DNA of 64,000 nucleotides from JACCTU01 sp963769665 (GTDB taxonomy: Bacteria > Actinomycetota > Thermoleophilia > Gaiellales > Gaiellaceae): positions 1,426,001-1,490,000 of the forward strand of contig CAVYMQ010000003.1 in the NCBI GenBank assembly GCA_963769665.1, written 5' to 3'. Shown here in pieces: positions 7,242 to 15,617 of the stretch (positions within the stretch are counted from its first letter, which is position 1; every line of letters starts with the position of its first letter). The notes under the pieces were generated by a model that did not search any database, was not told the DNA's origin, and saw nothing but the letters and a program-made list of their open reading frames with translations. Both the position numbers and the translations under genes were made by a program.

Positions 7242-8395
7242 CCGACGCAGCCCGGGCCGAAGAGCCCGGTGCCGGGCGGCGGCGGCTGCGGCGCTGCGAC
7301 GCCCAGGAACATCAGGATCACGTTCCGGTTCTCCTCGCTGCCGATCAGGAAGGACTCGCCGCCGACCGAGGTCGGCGTCCCGCCGAGCCGGCAGCGCAGC
7401 GTCGAGCTCGATCGCAACTTGACCCACGCGAGTTGCGCGAACTGCCCGGCCGAGAGATCGGTCGCGAGCGGCGCGATCAGGTCGTCCGCGAGGAACGGCA
7501 GCCGCACGAGCGTGGAGAAGCTCGTCACGTCGTCGCCGATCGCCCGCACGACCGCCTGCTGCCGCTCGCCGCGCGTCAGGTCGTTCTCGGCGGGGTTGAG
7601 CCGGTTCTCGCGGACGCGTGAGTAGACGAGCGCGCGGCGGCCGCTCATCGTCTGCTCGCCGGCGGCGAAGCGCCACCCGTTCCACCGCTGGCAGCGTTCC
7701 TGCGTCGAGAACGGGCAGTCGAACCGGTTCGAGAGGATCGGCTCCGGCACGTCGATGGTCACGCCTCCGAGCGCGTCGATCAGCTGCTCGAAGCTCTGGA
7801 AGTCGACCACGACCATGTGGTTGACCTGCAGTCCGGTGAAGGCCTTGACCGTCTGCACCGCCAGGTTCTGGCCGCCGAACTGGTACGCGGCGTTGATCTT
7901 CGCGAAGCCGTGGCCGGGCACGTCGACGCGCAGGTCGCGCGGGATCGACAGGAACGCGGTGCGGCCCCGGTCCGGGTCGGTGCGGACGAGCATGATCGAG
8001 TCCGAGCGCTGCGCGCCCTCGCGCCCCGCGCCGGGGCCGGCGTCGGTTCCCAGGAGCAGCGTGGTGGAGGGATCCGAGATGAGCAGCCCGCTCTGCTCGT
8101 CGAGCGCGACGGGGTCGAGGCGCTGGTTCGCGCCGTCGAGCGCGCGCGCGAGCGCGAAGTAGCTCGCGAAGGCCCAGACGACCACCAGGAGCAGGAGCAC
8201 CACGACCACAATCCCGACGCGGCGGGGCCAGCGCCGGCGGCGTGGGGCCGCCGGCCCGGTGGGTGCGGGGGTGACCGGGCGGTCCGGGCGGCCGCCGTCG
8301 CGCCGAGGCGTCTGCTCGACGCGCCGCTGCAACGGAACCCTGCCCTTCGTCCGGCCGCCGCGATAGACGCGGTACGGCTTGTCTCCCTGGGCCAT
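7238..8395 (-). CDS. LytR-CpsA-Psr (LCP) family cell-wall ligase
   Basis: This 385-residue protein has a basic Pro/Arg-rich cytoplasmic start, one transmembrane helix near residues 58-80 and an extracytoplasmic LCP domain. Characteristic elements are TLLLGTDA, the RSDSIMLV segment, SIPRDLRVDVPG with the Arg that binds polyprenyl pyrophosphate, and ALVYSRVRENRL. LCP enzymes transfer glycopolymers from an undecaprenyl carrier to peptidoglycan. The start at the ATG at 8393-8395 was chosen because it begins the conserved MAQGDKPYRVYRGGR segment. TACGAT lies ten bases upstream. Confidence 0.9.
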   Translation of the reverse strand: MAQGDKPYRVYRGGRTKGRVPLQRRVEQTPRRDGGRPDRPVTPAPTGPAAPRRRRWPRRVGIVVVVLLLLVVVWAFASYFALARALDGANQRLDPVALDEQSGLLISDPSTTLLLGTDAGPGAGREGAQRSDSIMLVRTDPDRGRTAFLSIPRDLRVDVPGHGFAKINAAYQFGGQNLAVQTVKAFTGLQVNHMVVVDFQSFEQLIDALGGVTIDVPEPILSNRFDCPFSTQERCQRWNGWRFAAGEQTMSGRRALVYSRVRENRLNPAENDLTRGERQQAVVRAIGDDVTSFSTLVRLPFLADDLIAPLATDLSAGQFAQLAWVKLRSSSTLRCRLGGTPTSVGGESFLIGSEENRNVILMFLGVAAPQPPPPGTGLFGPGCVG

Positions 8396-8422
8396 CGGGG
8401 CGGTTATCGTAGCCGCGCGCTC

Positions 8423-9337
8423 GTGGAGGCAAACCGCGTCATCGGCGTCGACCTCGGGGGCACGAAGATCGCCGCCGGTCTGGTCGACAGGTCCGGCAAG
8501 GTCGATTCGCTCCGCGAGGTGCCGACGCCGACTTCGTCGGAAGAAGCGGTCGTCGACGCGATCTGCGAGACGATCGACGGACTCGTCTCCGACGACGCCG
8601 CCGCGATCGGCCTCGGCGTGCCGTCGACGATCGACCAGGCGTCGGGCACCGCGGTTTCCTCGGTGAACATCCCGCTGACCGACGTCCCGCTTCGCACGTT
8701 GATCAGCGAGCGGTTCGGCTTGCCGTGCGGAATCGACAACGACGCGAACGCAGCCGCGATCGGCGAGTGGCATGCCGGCGCGGGCAAGGGGACGCGCGAC
8801 ATGATCATGCTGACGCTCGGCACCGGCGTCGGCGGCGGGCTGATCCTCGACGGTCGCCCGTACCGCGGCGCGCTCGGTGCAGCGGCAGAGCTCGGCCACA
8901 TCGTGATCGAGCACGACGGCCGTCCGTGCCAGGGGAGCTGCACGGGCCGAGGACACCTGGAGGCGTATGCGACGGGGCTCGCAGCCACCGCCGATGCGCA
9001 GGCGGTGTTCGGCCCGGACGCCGACACGCGGGTGTTGCTCGATCGCGCGAACGAGGGCAACGAGCACGCGCTCGACATCCTCCACCGGATGGGCCGGCGG
9101 CTCGGCTCCGCGCTCGGCTCGTTCGTCAACGTCTTCAACCCCGAGGTGATCGTGATCGGTGGTGGGTGGGGCGAGGCAGTGGGAGAGCTGCTGCTCGAGC
9201 CGGCGCGCGAGGTGATGGTGCGGGAAGCCCTGTCGCCGGGCCGCGAACTCGTGCGCGTCGTGTCTGCCACGCTCGGTCCCGACGCGGGGGTGGTCGGCGC
9301 GGGGTTCGTCGGGTTCGAGGCGCTCGACAAGACGTAG
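8423..9337 (+). CDS. ROK-family sugar kinase (glucokinase-like)
   Basis: This 304-residue protein has the ATP phosphate loop GVDLGGTKIAAGLVD at residues 7-21. The catalytic Asp lies in CGIDNDANAAAIGEW, with LTLGTGVGGGLI following. The zinc site has a changed layout: the usual CxCGxxGC is represented by CQGSCTGRGHLEAYA after ELGHIVIEHDG. ROK kinases phosphorylate glucose, fructose or amino sugars in the cytosol, and glucokinase is most common in Actinobacteria. The GTG at 8423 is the natural start; TATCGT lies 12 bases upstream. rsmI follows after two bases. Confidence 0.88.
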   Translation: MEANRVIGVDLGGTKIAAGLVDRSGKVDSLREVPTPTSSEEAVVDAICETIDGLVSDDAAAIGLGVPSTIDQASGTAVSSVNIPLTDVPLRTLISERFGLPCGIDNDANAAAIGEWHAGAGKGTRDMIMLTLGTGVGGGLILDGRPYRGALGAAAELGHIVIEHDGRPCQGSCTGRGHLEAYATGLAATADAQAVFGPDADTRVLLDRANEGNEHALDILHRMGRRLGSALGSFVNVFNPEVIVIGGGWGEAVGELLLEPAREVMVREALSPGRELVRVVSATLGPDAGVVGAGFVGFEALDKT

Positions 9338-9339
9338 CG

Positions 9340-10149
9340 ATGGCGCTCGCCGTCTGCGCGACTCCGATCGGCAACCTCGACGACGTCACGCTGCGCGTGC
9401 TCGACGAGCTGCGCGCGGCCGACGTCGTGCTGTGCGAGGACACGCGCGTGACTCGCGTGCTGCTCGATCGCCACGAGATCAAGGCGAAGCTGTTGAGCTA
9501 CCACGAGCACAACGAGGCCAAGCGCACGGCCGAGCTCGTGCCGCGGCTCGTCGCCGGCGAGCGCATGGCGCTCGTCACGGACGCCGGTCTGCCGGGCGTG
9601 AGCGACCCCGGCGCGCGGCTCGTTGCGGCCGCGCTCGACGCGGGCGTGCCGGTGACGGTGCTGCCGGGGCCGTCTGCGGTCGACACCGCGCTCGTCGTCT
9701 CCGGGCTCGGTGCGGAGCGCTTCCAGTTCATCGGGTTCCTGCCGCGGTTCGAGAACGCATTGCGCGAGCTGTGGGCCGAGCTGGCGCACTGGCCGCACGC
9801 GGTCGTCGCGTTCGAGTCCGCGCAACGGCTGCCGCGCTCGCTTCGGTCACTCGCGGAGGCGATGCCCGACCGGCCCGTCGCGGTGGCGCGCGAGTTGACG
9901 AAGTTCTACGAGGAGGTCGCTCGCGGCACGGCGGCCGAGCTCGCCGAGCGCTTCGTCGAGCCGCCGAAGGGCGAGATCGTGCTCGTGCTCGGCCCGACGG
10001 AGACCGAGGTGACGCCCGAGGGCGAGGACGAGGCGACATCCGCGGTGGCGGAGCTCGTCGCGGCGGGGTTGCCGCGTCGGCGCGCGTCCGAGCTCGTGTC
10101 GCGCTTGACGGGCGTGTCGCGCAACACGCTCTACGAGCGCTCTCTGTAA
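9340..10149 (+). CDS. rsmI: 16S rRNA (cytidine-1402 2'-O) methyltransferase
   Basis: This 269-residue protein shows all hallmarks of RsmI: CATPIGNLDDVTLRVLDEL at the start, CEDTRVTRVLLDRH, SYHEHNEAKR, the SAM-site loop VTDAGLPGVSDPGARLV, and PGPSAVDTALVVSGL. It methylates the ribose of C1402 in the decoding centre of 16S rRNA. The C-terminal region from about residue 235 resembles the usual helical extension that ends in SRNTLYERSL. It follows the ROK kinase by two bases, so the two are likely cotranscribed. Confidence 0.93.
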   Translation: MALAVCATPIGNLDDVTLRVLDELRAADVVLCEDTRVTRVLLDRHEIKAKLLSYHEHNEAKRTAELVPRLVAGERMALVTDAGLPGVSDPGARLVAAALDAGVPVTVLPGPSAVDTALVVSGLGAERFQFIGFLPRFENALRELWAELAHWPHAVVAFESAQRLPRSLRSLAEAMPDRPVAVARELTKFYEEVARGTAAELAERFVEPPKGEIVLVLGPTETEVTPEGEDEATSAVAELVAAGLPRRRASELVSRLTGVSRNTLYERSL

Positions 10150-10261
10150 CAAGACCGTAACGACCTTTCCACATTCGCGTCGTCACCGATGACAACGGCG
10201 GAAGCCGCTGCTACGTTCGACGCTCGGTCGTTCACCCCGCCGAAAACGAAGGAGTTCGACG

Positions 10262-11611
10262 ATGCTTCGACTCGCGGTCGTCTCGAGCACGCTGTTCGCG
10301 CTGCTGTTTCCGGCAGGCGCACAGGCCTGGGCGTGGCCGATCGACGGGCCGGTGCTGCGACCCTTCGTCTTCGGCTCGGATCCGTATGCGGCAGGCCAGC
10401 ATCGCGGGATCGACGTGGGCGGCGCAGTCGGCGAGTCGGTGCGCGCACCGGTCGCGGGAAGTGTGTCGTTCGTCGGATCCGTTCCTGCGGGAGGCCGCGC
10501 GCTCACGATTCGCACCGGCGACGGCTATTCCGTGACACTGCTGCAGCTCGGCGCGATCGCCGTGCAGCGCGGCGACGAGGTCGGGGAGGGCGCGCGCGTC
10601 GGCGCGGTCGGCGAGAGCTCCGACGCGGTCACGCACCAGCCGCACGTGCACCTGGGCGTTCGCCGCACCGTCGACGAGGAGGGTTACCTCGACCCGCTCG
10701 CGTTCCTGCCCGAGCGGCCCAGGGTCGTTCCTGCGGCCGCGCCCGCTCCCGCCGCGGCGCCGCCCCCGGTGCAGGCGCAACCTACGCCGCCCGCGCCGCG
10801 CGTCGAGCAGCCCGCGCCCGCGCCCGTGGCAGCCGGTCCGCAGGCACCTGCACCGGCGGCCGCTCCGGCTGCGCCGACGTGGAGCGAGGAGCCCGTCGTG
10901 GTCTCGGCCGAACGGGCCGAAGACGCCGGTGGGTTGGAAGTCGTTCCGAGAGTGCGGCCGATCGCTTCCGGAGGGCTCGTCGTGCGCTCAGATCGAGGGC
11001 GGGTGCTCGCCCCGGGAAGACGCCCGGCGGTCCCGGTGTCTGCTCGTCCGCTCGCGAGCCCGGCGCACGAGCCGCGCCGTGCGACGGCCGTCCGGCCGGC
11101 GAGGAGCGTCGAGACCGAGGTGCGTGCGGCGCGCAGCGCCCTCGGCGAGGCTCGGCGACAGCGCGAGCTCGCGTCCCCCGCGGCCGGTCACCTCACTCGC
11201 CGGGACCCAGCTGAGTCGCGCCGCTGGTTGCTCCTGCTCGGGCTCGCTTTGTCGACCCTCGCAGGTGTCGCGAGCGCCGCGTTCATGGTCAGGCGAAAGG
11301 CACGACCTATCATTGACGGCGGTGAATCGCTTCTACCTGACCACACCTATCTTCTACGTCAACTCGACCCCGCACATCGGGCACGCCTACACGACGATCG
11401 CTGCGGACATCCTCGTGCGCCATCACCAGCAACGAGGCGAGGACACGTTCTTCCTGACCGGGACCGACGAGCATGCCTCGAAGGTGTACCGGGTCGCGGA
11501 GGAGCGGGGTCTCGACGCGAAGGTGTTCGTCGACCAGATCGTCGAGGAGAACTGGCGGCCGCTGCCCGGGCGCGTCGGCGCGGAGCCGGACTTCTTCATC
11601 CGGACGACTGA
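10262..11611 (+). CDS. Exported M23-family (LytM/lysostaphin-like) peptidase-type protein, 3' end probably frameshifted into metG
   Basis: A signal peptide occupies about residues 1-20. The M23 fold follows, with HRGIDVGGAVGESVRAPVAG and VTHQPHVHLGVR, giving the family's H-x(3)-D and HxH zinc ligands. A long Pro/Ala linker leads to a C-terminal hydrophobic helix near residues 323-345 that ends in the basic run VRRKAR. The protein should stop there, but the frame stays open for 95 more residues over the start of metG. A stop in another frame at 11314-11316 would end it six bases before metG. AAGGAG near 10250 is a good ribosome site. Confidence 0.8.
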   Translation: MLRLAVVSSTLFALLFPAGAQAWAWPIDGPVLRPFVFGSDPYAAGQHRGIDVGGAVGESVRAPVAGSVSFVGSVPAGGRALTIRTGDGYSVTLLQLGAIAVQRGDEVGEGARVGAVGESSDAVTHQPHVHLGVRRTVDEEGYLDPLAFLPERPRVVPAAAPAPAAAPPPVQAQPTPPAPRVEQPAPAPVAAGPQAPAPAAAPAAPTWSEEPVVVSAERAEDAGGLEVVPRVRPIASGGLVVRSDRGRVLAPGRRPAVPVSARPLASPAHEPRRATAVRPARSVETEVRAARSALGEARRQRELASPAAGHLTRRDPAESRRWLLLLGLALSTLAGVASAAFMVRRKARPIIDGGESLLPDHTYLLRQLDPAHRARLHDDRCGHPRAPSPATRRGHVLPDRDRRACLEGVPGRGGAGSRREGVRRPDRRGELAAAARARRRGAGLLHPDD

Positions 11612-12845
11612 CGAGGAGCACAAGCTCGTCGTTCAGGAGTTCATCGAGCGAATCCGGGCGAACGGGCACATCTACGAGGGGACCTACGCGGGCCTGTACT
11701 GCGTGGGACACGAGACGTTCATCTCCGAAGACGACCTCGTCGACGGGAAGTGCCCCGAGCACGGAACCGTCCCGGAGTACATCGAAGAGCAGAACTGGTT
11801 CTTTCGGCTCTCGGGCTTTCAGCAGCAACTCCTCGATCTGTACGACGATCGTTCGGACTTCGTGCTCCCGTCCTTCCGTTACAACGAGGCGCGGAGCCTG
11901 ATCGAGGCAGGCCTCGAAGACTTCAGCATCAGCCGTCAGGGGCAGCCGTGGGGAGTGCCGATCCCGTGGGATCCCGACCAGGTCACGTGGGTCTGGGTCG
12001 ACGCGCTGATCAACTACCTGAGCGCGTTGTCGTATGCGCGCCCAGGCGAAGATCTGCGCGAGCGCTACTGGCCCGACGTCCGCCACCTGATCGGCAAAGA
12101 CATCCTGAGGCTCCACTGTGTCCTCTGGCCGGCGTTGCTGCTCGCGGCCGGATACACCCTGCCGAAGCAGGTGTTCGTCCACGGCTTCCTGCTCCTCGAC
12201 GACCGGAAGATCTCGAAGACGCTCGGCAACGTGATCGACCCGCTCGACCTGACGGGTGTCTATGGGATCGACCCGGTCCGGTTCTGGGCAGCGCGCGCGG
12301 TCCAGTTTGGCCAGGACGGATCGGTCTCGCTCGACTCGCTGCACGAGCGCTACGAGAAGGAGCTCGGGAACGATCTCGGCAACCTCCTGTCGCGCACGAC
12401 CGCGATGCTGGTCAAGTACCGCGACGGGCACATTCCGGCCGCGGAGAGCCTGCTCGAGACGGCGACCATCGACCAGCTCCGCACGAACGTCGCGGAGCGA
12501 CTCGACGTGTTCGACATCACCGGCGCGCTCGACGTGATCTGGGATCTCGTTCGGCAACTGAACAAGCTCGTGACCGACACGAAGCCCTGGGAGCTCGCGA
12601 AGGACGAGGCGGACGCTGAGCAGCTCGACCGCGTGCTCTACACGCTCGCGGACGGTCTCCGCGCGGCCGCTGTCGCGCTCGCTGCGTATCTCCCGGAGAC
12701 GTCGCCGCGGATCCTCGAGGCGCTCGGACAGAGCGACGATCTCGCCTGGGAGAACGTCGCCGTCGGGAAGACCGTCCCGACCGGCGGCATCGACGCGGCA
12801 CAGCCGCTCTTCCCGCGCCTCGAAGCTCCCGCAACAGCAGCGTGA
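11322..12845 (+). CDS. metG: Methionyl-tRNA synthetase
   Basis: This 507-residue class I aminoacyl-tRNA synthetase charges tRNA-Met in the cytosol. The HIGH motif is at residues 18-21 in YVNSTPHIGHAYTTIAAD. The KMSKS loop appears as KISKT near residue 296, and ITGALDVIWDLVRQLN lies in the anticodon-binding helical domain. The zinc knuckle is reduced (CVGHE and CPEHG). The length fits the short bacterial form without the C-terminal dimerisation domain. The start GTG at 11322 lies at MNRFYLTTPIFYVN, the conserved N-terminus. The stop overlaps tatD by four bases. Confidence 0.95.
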   Translation: MNRFYLTTPIFYVNSTPHIGHAYTTIAADILVRHHQQRGEDTFFLTGTDEHASKVYRVAEERGLDAKVFVDQIVEENWRPLPGRVGAEPDFFIRTTDEEHKLVVQEFIERIRANGHIYEGTYAGLYCVGHETFISEDDLVDGKCPEHGTVPEYIEEQNWFFRLSGFQQQLLDLYDDRSDFVLPSFRYNEARSLIEAGLEDFSISRQGQPWGVPIPWDPDQVTWVWVDALINYLSALSYARPGEDLRERYWPDVRHLIGKDILRLHCVLWPALLLAAGYTLPKQVFVHGFLLLDDRKISKTLGNVIDPLDLTGVYGIDPVRFWAARAVQFGQDGSVSLDSLHERYEKELGNDLGNLLSRTTAMLVKYRDGHIPAAESLLETATIDQLRTNVAERLDVFDITGALDVIWDLVRQLNKLVTDTKPWELAKDEADAEQLDRVLYTLADGLRAAAVALAAYLPETSPRILEALGQSDDLAWENVAVGKTVPTGGIDAAQPLFPRLEAPATAA

Positions 12846-13582
12846 TCGACACGCATGCGCACCTCGACGCGTGCGCGGACCCTCCGGACGAGCTCGTTCG
12901 CCGAGCGCGCGAGGCGGGCGTGGGGAGGATCCTCACGGTCGGCACGACGATCGAGCGCTCGCAGAACGCGCTCGAGCTCGCAGACCGACATGCGGAGGTG
13001 TTCGCGATTCTCGGGATCCATCCGCACGAGGCGTCGGAAGACCACGACCTCGACGCGTTGCGTGATCTGCTCGCGCACCCGCGCGCGGTCGCGGTTGGTG
13101 AAACCGGCCTCGACTTCTTTCGCGACTACGCCCCACACGACCGCCAGGGCGTGCTCTTCGGTCAGCAGCTCGGGCTGGCCGGCGAGCTCGGGAAGCCGGT
13201 CGTGATCCACAACCGCGCCGCCGACGAGGCCGTGCTCGAGGAGCTCGCGTCGTTCGAGGGAACCGTCGTGCTGCACTGTTTCTCCTATCCGTTCGCGCTC
13301 CAGGCCGCGCTCGACAGGGGCTACTACGTCTCGTTCGCCGGCAACGCGACGTACAAGAACGCTTCAGAGCTGCGCGTTGCCGCCACACAGGTCCCGCTCG
13401 ACCGCATCCTCACCGAGACCGACGCCCCGTACCTCACGCCCGAGCCGCTGCGGGGGCGGCCGAACGAGCCCGCGAACGTCGTACACACGTTGGCTGCCCT
13501 TGCGCGCGCGCGAGGCGAAGCGCCGGACGAGCTCGCCGCGCAGGTCGACGAGAACGCCAAGCGCGCGTTCGGTCTGCCGTGA
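12842..13582 (+). CDS. tatD: TatD-family metal-dependent hydrolase (DNase)
   Basis: This 246-residue TIM-barrel protein carries all TatD ligands. HAH is at residues 5-7. GIHPHEA, the metal Glu in VAVGETGLDFFRDYAP, HNRAAD, HCFSYP and the final Asp in LTETDAPYLTPEPLRG follow. TatD enzymes are 3'-5' exonucleases involved in repair of damaged DNA ends and in RNA turnover. The GTG start overlaps the metG stop (GTGA) and the end overlaps rsmA by four bases. The metG-tatD-rsmA-ispE order is classical for Actinobacteria. Confidence 0.92.
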   Translation: MIDTHAHLDACADPPDELVRRAREAGVGRILTVGTTIERSQNALELADRHAEVFAILGIHPHEASEDHDLDALRDLLAHPRAVAVGETGLDFFRDYAPHDRQGVLFGQQLGLAGELGKPVVIHNRAADEAVLEELASFEGTVVLHCFSYPFALQAALDRGYYVSFAGNATYKNASELRVAATQVPLDRILTETDAPYLTPEPLRGRPNEPANVVHTLAALARARGEAPDELAAQVDENAKRAFGLP

Positions 13583-14352
13583 GCATCGCGCCGAAAAAAG
13601 AGCTCGGCCAGCACTTCCTCGTCGACGAGAACATCCTCGGGGTGATCGGCCGTCTCGCCGAGCTCGACGCCGAGGACGTCGTGCTCGAGGTTGGGCCCGG
13701 ACTCGGCGTCTTGACTCGCTACCTCGCGGCGCGGGTCAAGCGGGTGCACGCGGTCGAGCTCGACCGCTCGCTCGAGCCGCAGCTCCGCGAGGCGCTCGCC
13801 GAGAGCCCGAACGTCGAGCTGCGCTTCGGTGATGCGCTCCGCCTCGACCTCACGACGCTCGATCCCGCGCCGACGAAGCTCGTCGCGAACCTGCCGTACA
13901 ACGTCGCGACCCCGATCGTGGCGGAGAGCCTCGACGGCCTTCCGAGCGTCGGCCGCTGGACGGTGATGGTCCAGCGCGAGGTCGCCGATCGCTTCTTTGC
14001 CTCTCCGGGGACCAAGGCCTACGGCGCGGTGTCGGTGCTCGTCCAGCTGGCGGCCGAGCGCACCGGCTTCCACCCGGTCGCGCGCACCGTCTTTCGACCG
14101 CGGCCGAACGTCGACTCGGCGCTCGTCGCGTTCCGGCGCACCGAGCTGCCCGAGGACTTCGCGTGGGTCAAGCGCGTCGTCGGCGCAGCGTTCGCGCATC
14201 GGCGAAAGACGCTCCCGAACTCACTCGAGCTCTCGGGGCTCGCGACCCGCGCGGAGGCCGCCGCCGCGCTCGCGCGGATCGGCCGCGACCCCGATGTCCG
14301 CGCGGAGGCACTCGAGCCGCACGAGTTCGTCGAGCTCACGCGCGCGTTGTGA
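13579..14352 (+). CDS. rsmA: 16S rRNA dimethyladenosine transferase
   Basis: This 257-residue SAM-dependent methyltransferase (KsgA) dimethylates A1518 and A1519 of 16S rRNA during late 30S assembly. Visible motifs are ELGQHFLVDENIL at the N-terminus, VLEVGPGLGVLTRYLA (motif I), the catalytic NLPYNVATPI (motif IV), and the C-terminal RRKTLPNSLE helix. The start GTG overlaps the tatD stop by four bases and the end overlaps ispE by four bases, so translation is coupled through the run. Confidence 0.94.
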   Translation: MSIAPKKELGQHFLVDENILGVIGRLAELDAEDVVLEVGPGLGVLTRYLAARVKRVHAVELDRSLEPQLREALAESPNVELRFGDALRLDLTTLDPAPTKLVANLPYNVATPIVAESLDGLPSVGRWTVMVQREVADRFFASPGTKAYGAVSVLVQLAAERTGFHPVARTVFRPRPNVDSALVAFRRTELPEDFAWVKRVVGAAFAHRRKTLPNSLELSGLATRAEAAAALARIGRDPDVRAEALEPHEFVELTRAL

Positions 14353-15167
14353 CGCGCGCCTCGGCCACGGCGAAGATCAACCTCGCGCTCGTCGTCGGCC
14401 CTGCCCGCGCGGACGGCAAGCACGAGGTCGTGACGGTCCTGCAACGGCTCGCGCTCGCCGACCGCGTCGAGCTGACGCCGGGCGACGGTCTGACGGTCGA
14501 GGGATTCGCGGAGGACACGCTGGTCCGAGCAGCTCTGACCTCGCTCGCCCTCGAAGCTGGCGTGCGACCACGCTGGCGCGCACGCATCGCCAAGCACATC
14601 CCGGTCGCTTCCGGGCTCGGCGGCGGCAGCTCCGACGCAGCCACCGCCTTGCTGCTCGCGAACGCAACGCTCGACGAACCGCTCCCCGACGACCGCCTGC
14701 ACCAGCTCGCTCGCCGGCTCGGCGCCGACGTGCCGTTCTTCCTCGCGAGTGGTCCACAGCTCGGCCAGGAGGAAGGAGCAGCGCTGACGCCGCTCGAGCT
14801 TCCACAGGACTACTTCGTCCTGCTCGTGCTGCCGCGCGGCGCGGCGAAACCTGCGACGGCGGCGGTGTACGACGACTTCGACCGTCGCAGCGGAGCCGAC
14901 GGCTATGGGGCCCGCCGTGCTGCGCTCCTCGAATCGGTCTCCGCCGTCGTGCGTCCGCGGGACCTCGCCGCGCTCCCCGCCAACGACCTCGTCTCCTCGC
15001 CGCTCGCCGACGAGCTGCGCGCGCTCGGCGCCTTTCGTGCAGACGTCAGCGGCGCCGGCCCGACGGTGTACGGCCTCTTCCACCACCGGCAGGTGGCCGA
15101 CGCCGCGCGGCGCCGGCTGCGCTCACGCGGTCGGGTTTGGCTCACGGCACCTGCCTGGTACGGTTGA
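14349..15167 (+). CDS. ispE: 4-diphosphocytidyl-2-C-methyl-D-erythritol kinase
   Basis: This 272-residue GHMP kinase of the non-mevalonate isoprenoid pathway phosphorylates CDP-methylerythritol. The N-terminal ATAKINLALVVG, the glycine-rich ATP loop PVASGLGGGSSDAATALL (about residues 86-103) and the C-terminal SGAGPTVYGLF are all present. The start GTG at 14349 lies in the GTGA overlap with rsmA. A putative -10 for the next small membrane gene lies inside its last codons. Confidence 0.94.
   Translation: MTRASATAKINLALVVGPARADGKHEVVTVLQRLALADRVELTPGDGLTVEGFAEDTLVRAALTSLALEAGVRPRWRARIAKHIPVASGLGGGSSDAATALLLANATLDEPLPDDRLHQLARRLGADVPFFLASGPQLGQEEGAALTPLELPQDYFVLLVLPRGAAKPATAAVYDDFDRRSGADGYGARRAALLESVSAVVRPRDLAALPANDLVSSPLADELRALGAFRADVSGAGPTVYGLFHHRQVADAARRRLRSRGRVWLTAPAWYG
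15159..15164 (+). promoter_or_regulatory. -10 element for leaderless small membrane-protein gene
   Basis: TACGGT lies at the very end of ispE and ends six bases before the GTG at 15171, with no Shine-Dalgarno in between. Confidence 0.45.
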
Positions 15168-15170
15168 CGC

Positions 15171-15521
15171 GTGGTGCTGGTCGTCGAGCACGAGTCGAGC
15201 CGCGGCGGCCGCTGGCTTCGCCTCCACCGCACTCGCCTCGCACTTTGGATCGCGGTTCTCGAAGCGGCGCTCGTCGTCTTCGGCGTGATCCCGCGCTGGC
15301 CGGCGTTCATCCTCGCGGTCGCGCTGCTCGCGTTCTACGTCTTCGTCGGCAGGAACCTCCGCAGCGACACCGTTCGCCACGTCTCGTGGATCGGCGCGGT
15401 CTCGCAGCTCCTGATCGTCGTGCTCCCGGCGCTCCTGGCGCTGATCACGTTCGCAGCGATCGTCGCGGTCGCGGTCTTGGCCGCGGTCGCCCTCGCCTTC
15501 CTCTTCCTGGACCGTCGCTAG
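15171..15521 (+). CDS. Small three-helix membrane protein, function unknown
   Basis: This 116-residue protein has a short charged N-terminus and hydrophobic segments near residues 23-41, 44-61 and 72-113; the last is long enough for two helices. A conserved-looking RSDTVRHVSWIG sits between them. No named family is recognised. It follows ispE by three bases and ends 14 bases before the tRNA-Gln gene. Its TAG stop forms part of the tRNA -10. Confidence 0.65.
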   Translation: MVLVVEHESSRGGRWLRLHRTRLALWIAVLEAALVVFGVIPRWPAFILAVALLAFYVFVGRNLRSDTVRHVSWIGAVSQLLIVVLPALLALITFAAIVAVAVLAAVALAFLFLDRR

Positions 15522-15524
15522 ACT
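15519..15524 (+). promoter_or_regulatory. -10 element of tRNA-Gln
   Basis: TAGACT lies 11 bases before the mature 5' end of the tRNA and overlaps the stop codon of the preceding gene. Confidence 0.45.
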
Positions 15525-15535
15525 CGACACCCCGA

Positions 15536-15609
15536 TGGGGCGTGGCCAAGCGGTAAGGCAACGGGTTTTGGTCCCGTGATCCCAGGTTCGAATCCTGGCG
15601 CCCCAGCCA
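15536..15609 (+). tRNA. tRNA-Gln (anticodon TTG), CCA encoded
   Basis: The acceptor stem TGGGGCG (15536-15542) pairs with CGCCCCA (15599-15605). The discriminator is G15606 and CCA is encoded at 15607-15609. The anticodon arm is ACGGG, loop TTTTGGT, CCCGT, giving anticodon TTG, which reads CAA and CAG. The T arm contains CCAGG, TTCGAAT, CCTGG. The gene lies between the small membrane protein and glmU. Confidence 0.95.
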
Positions 15610-15617
15610 TCTGACCC

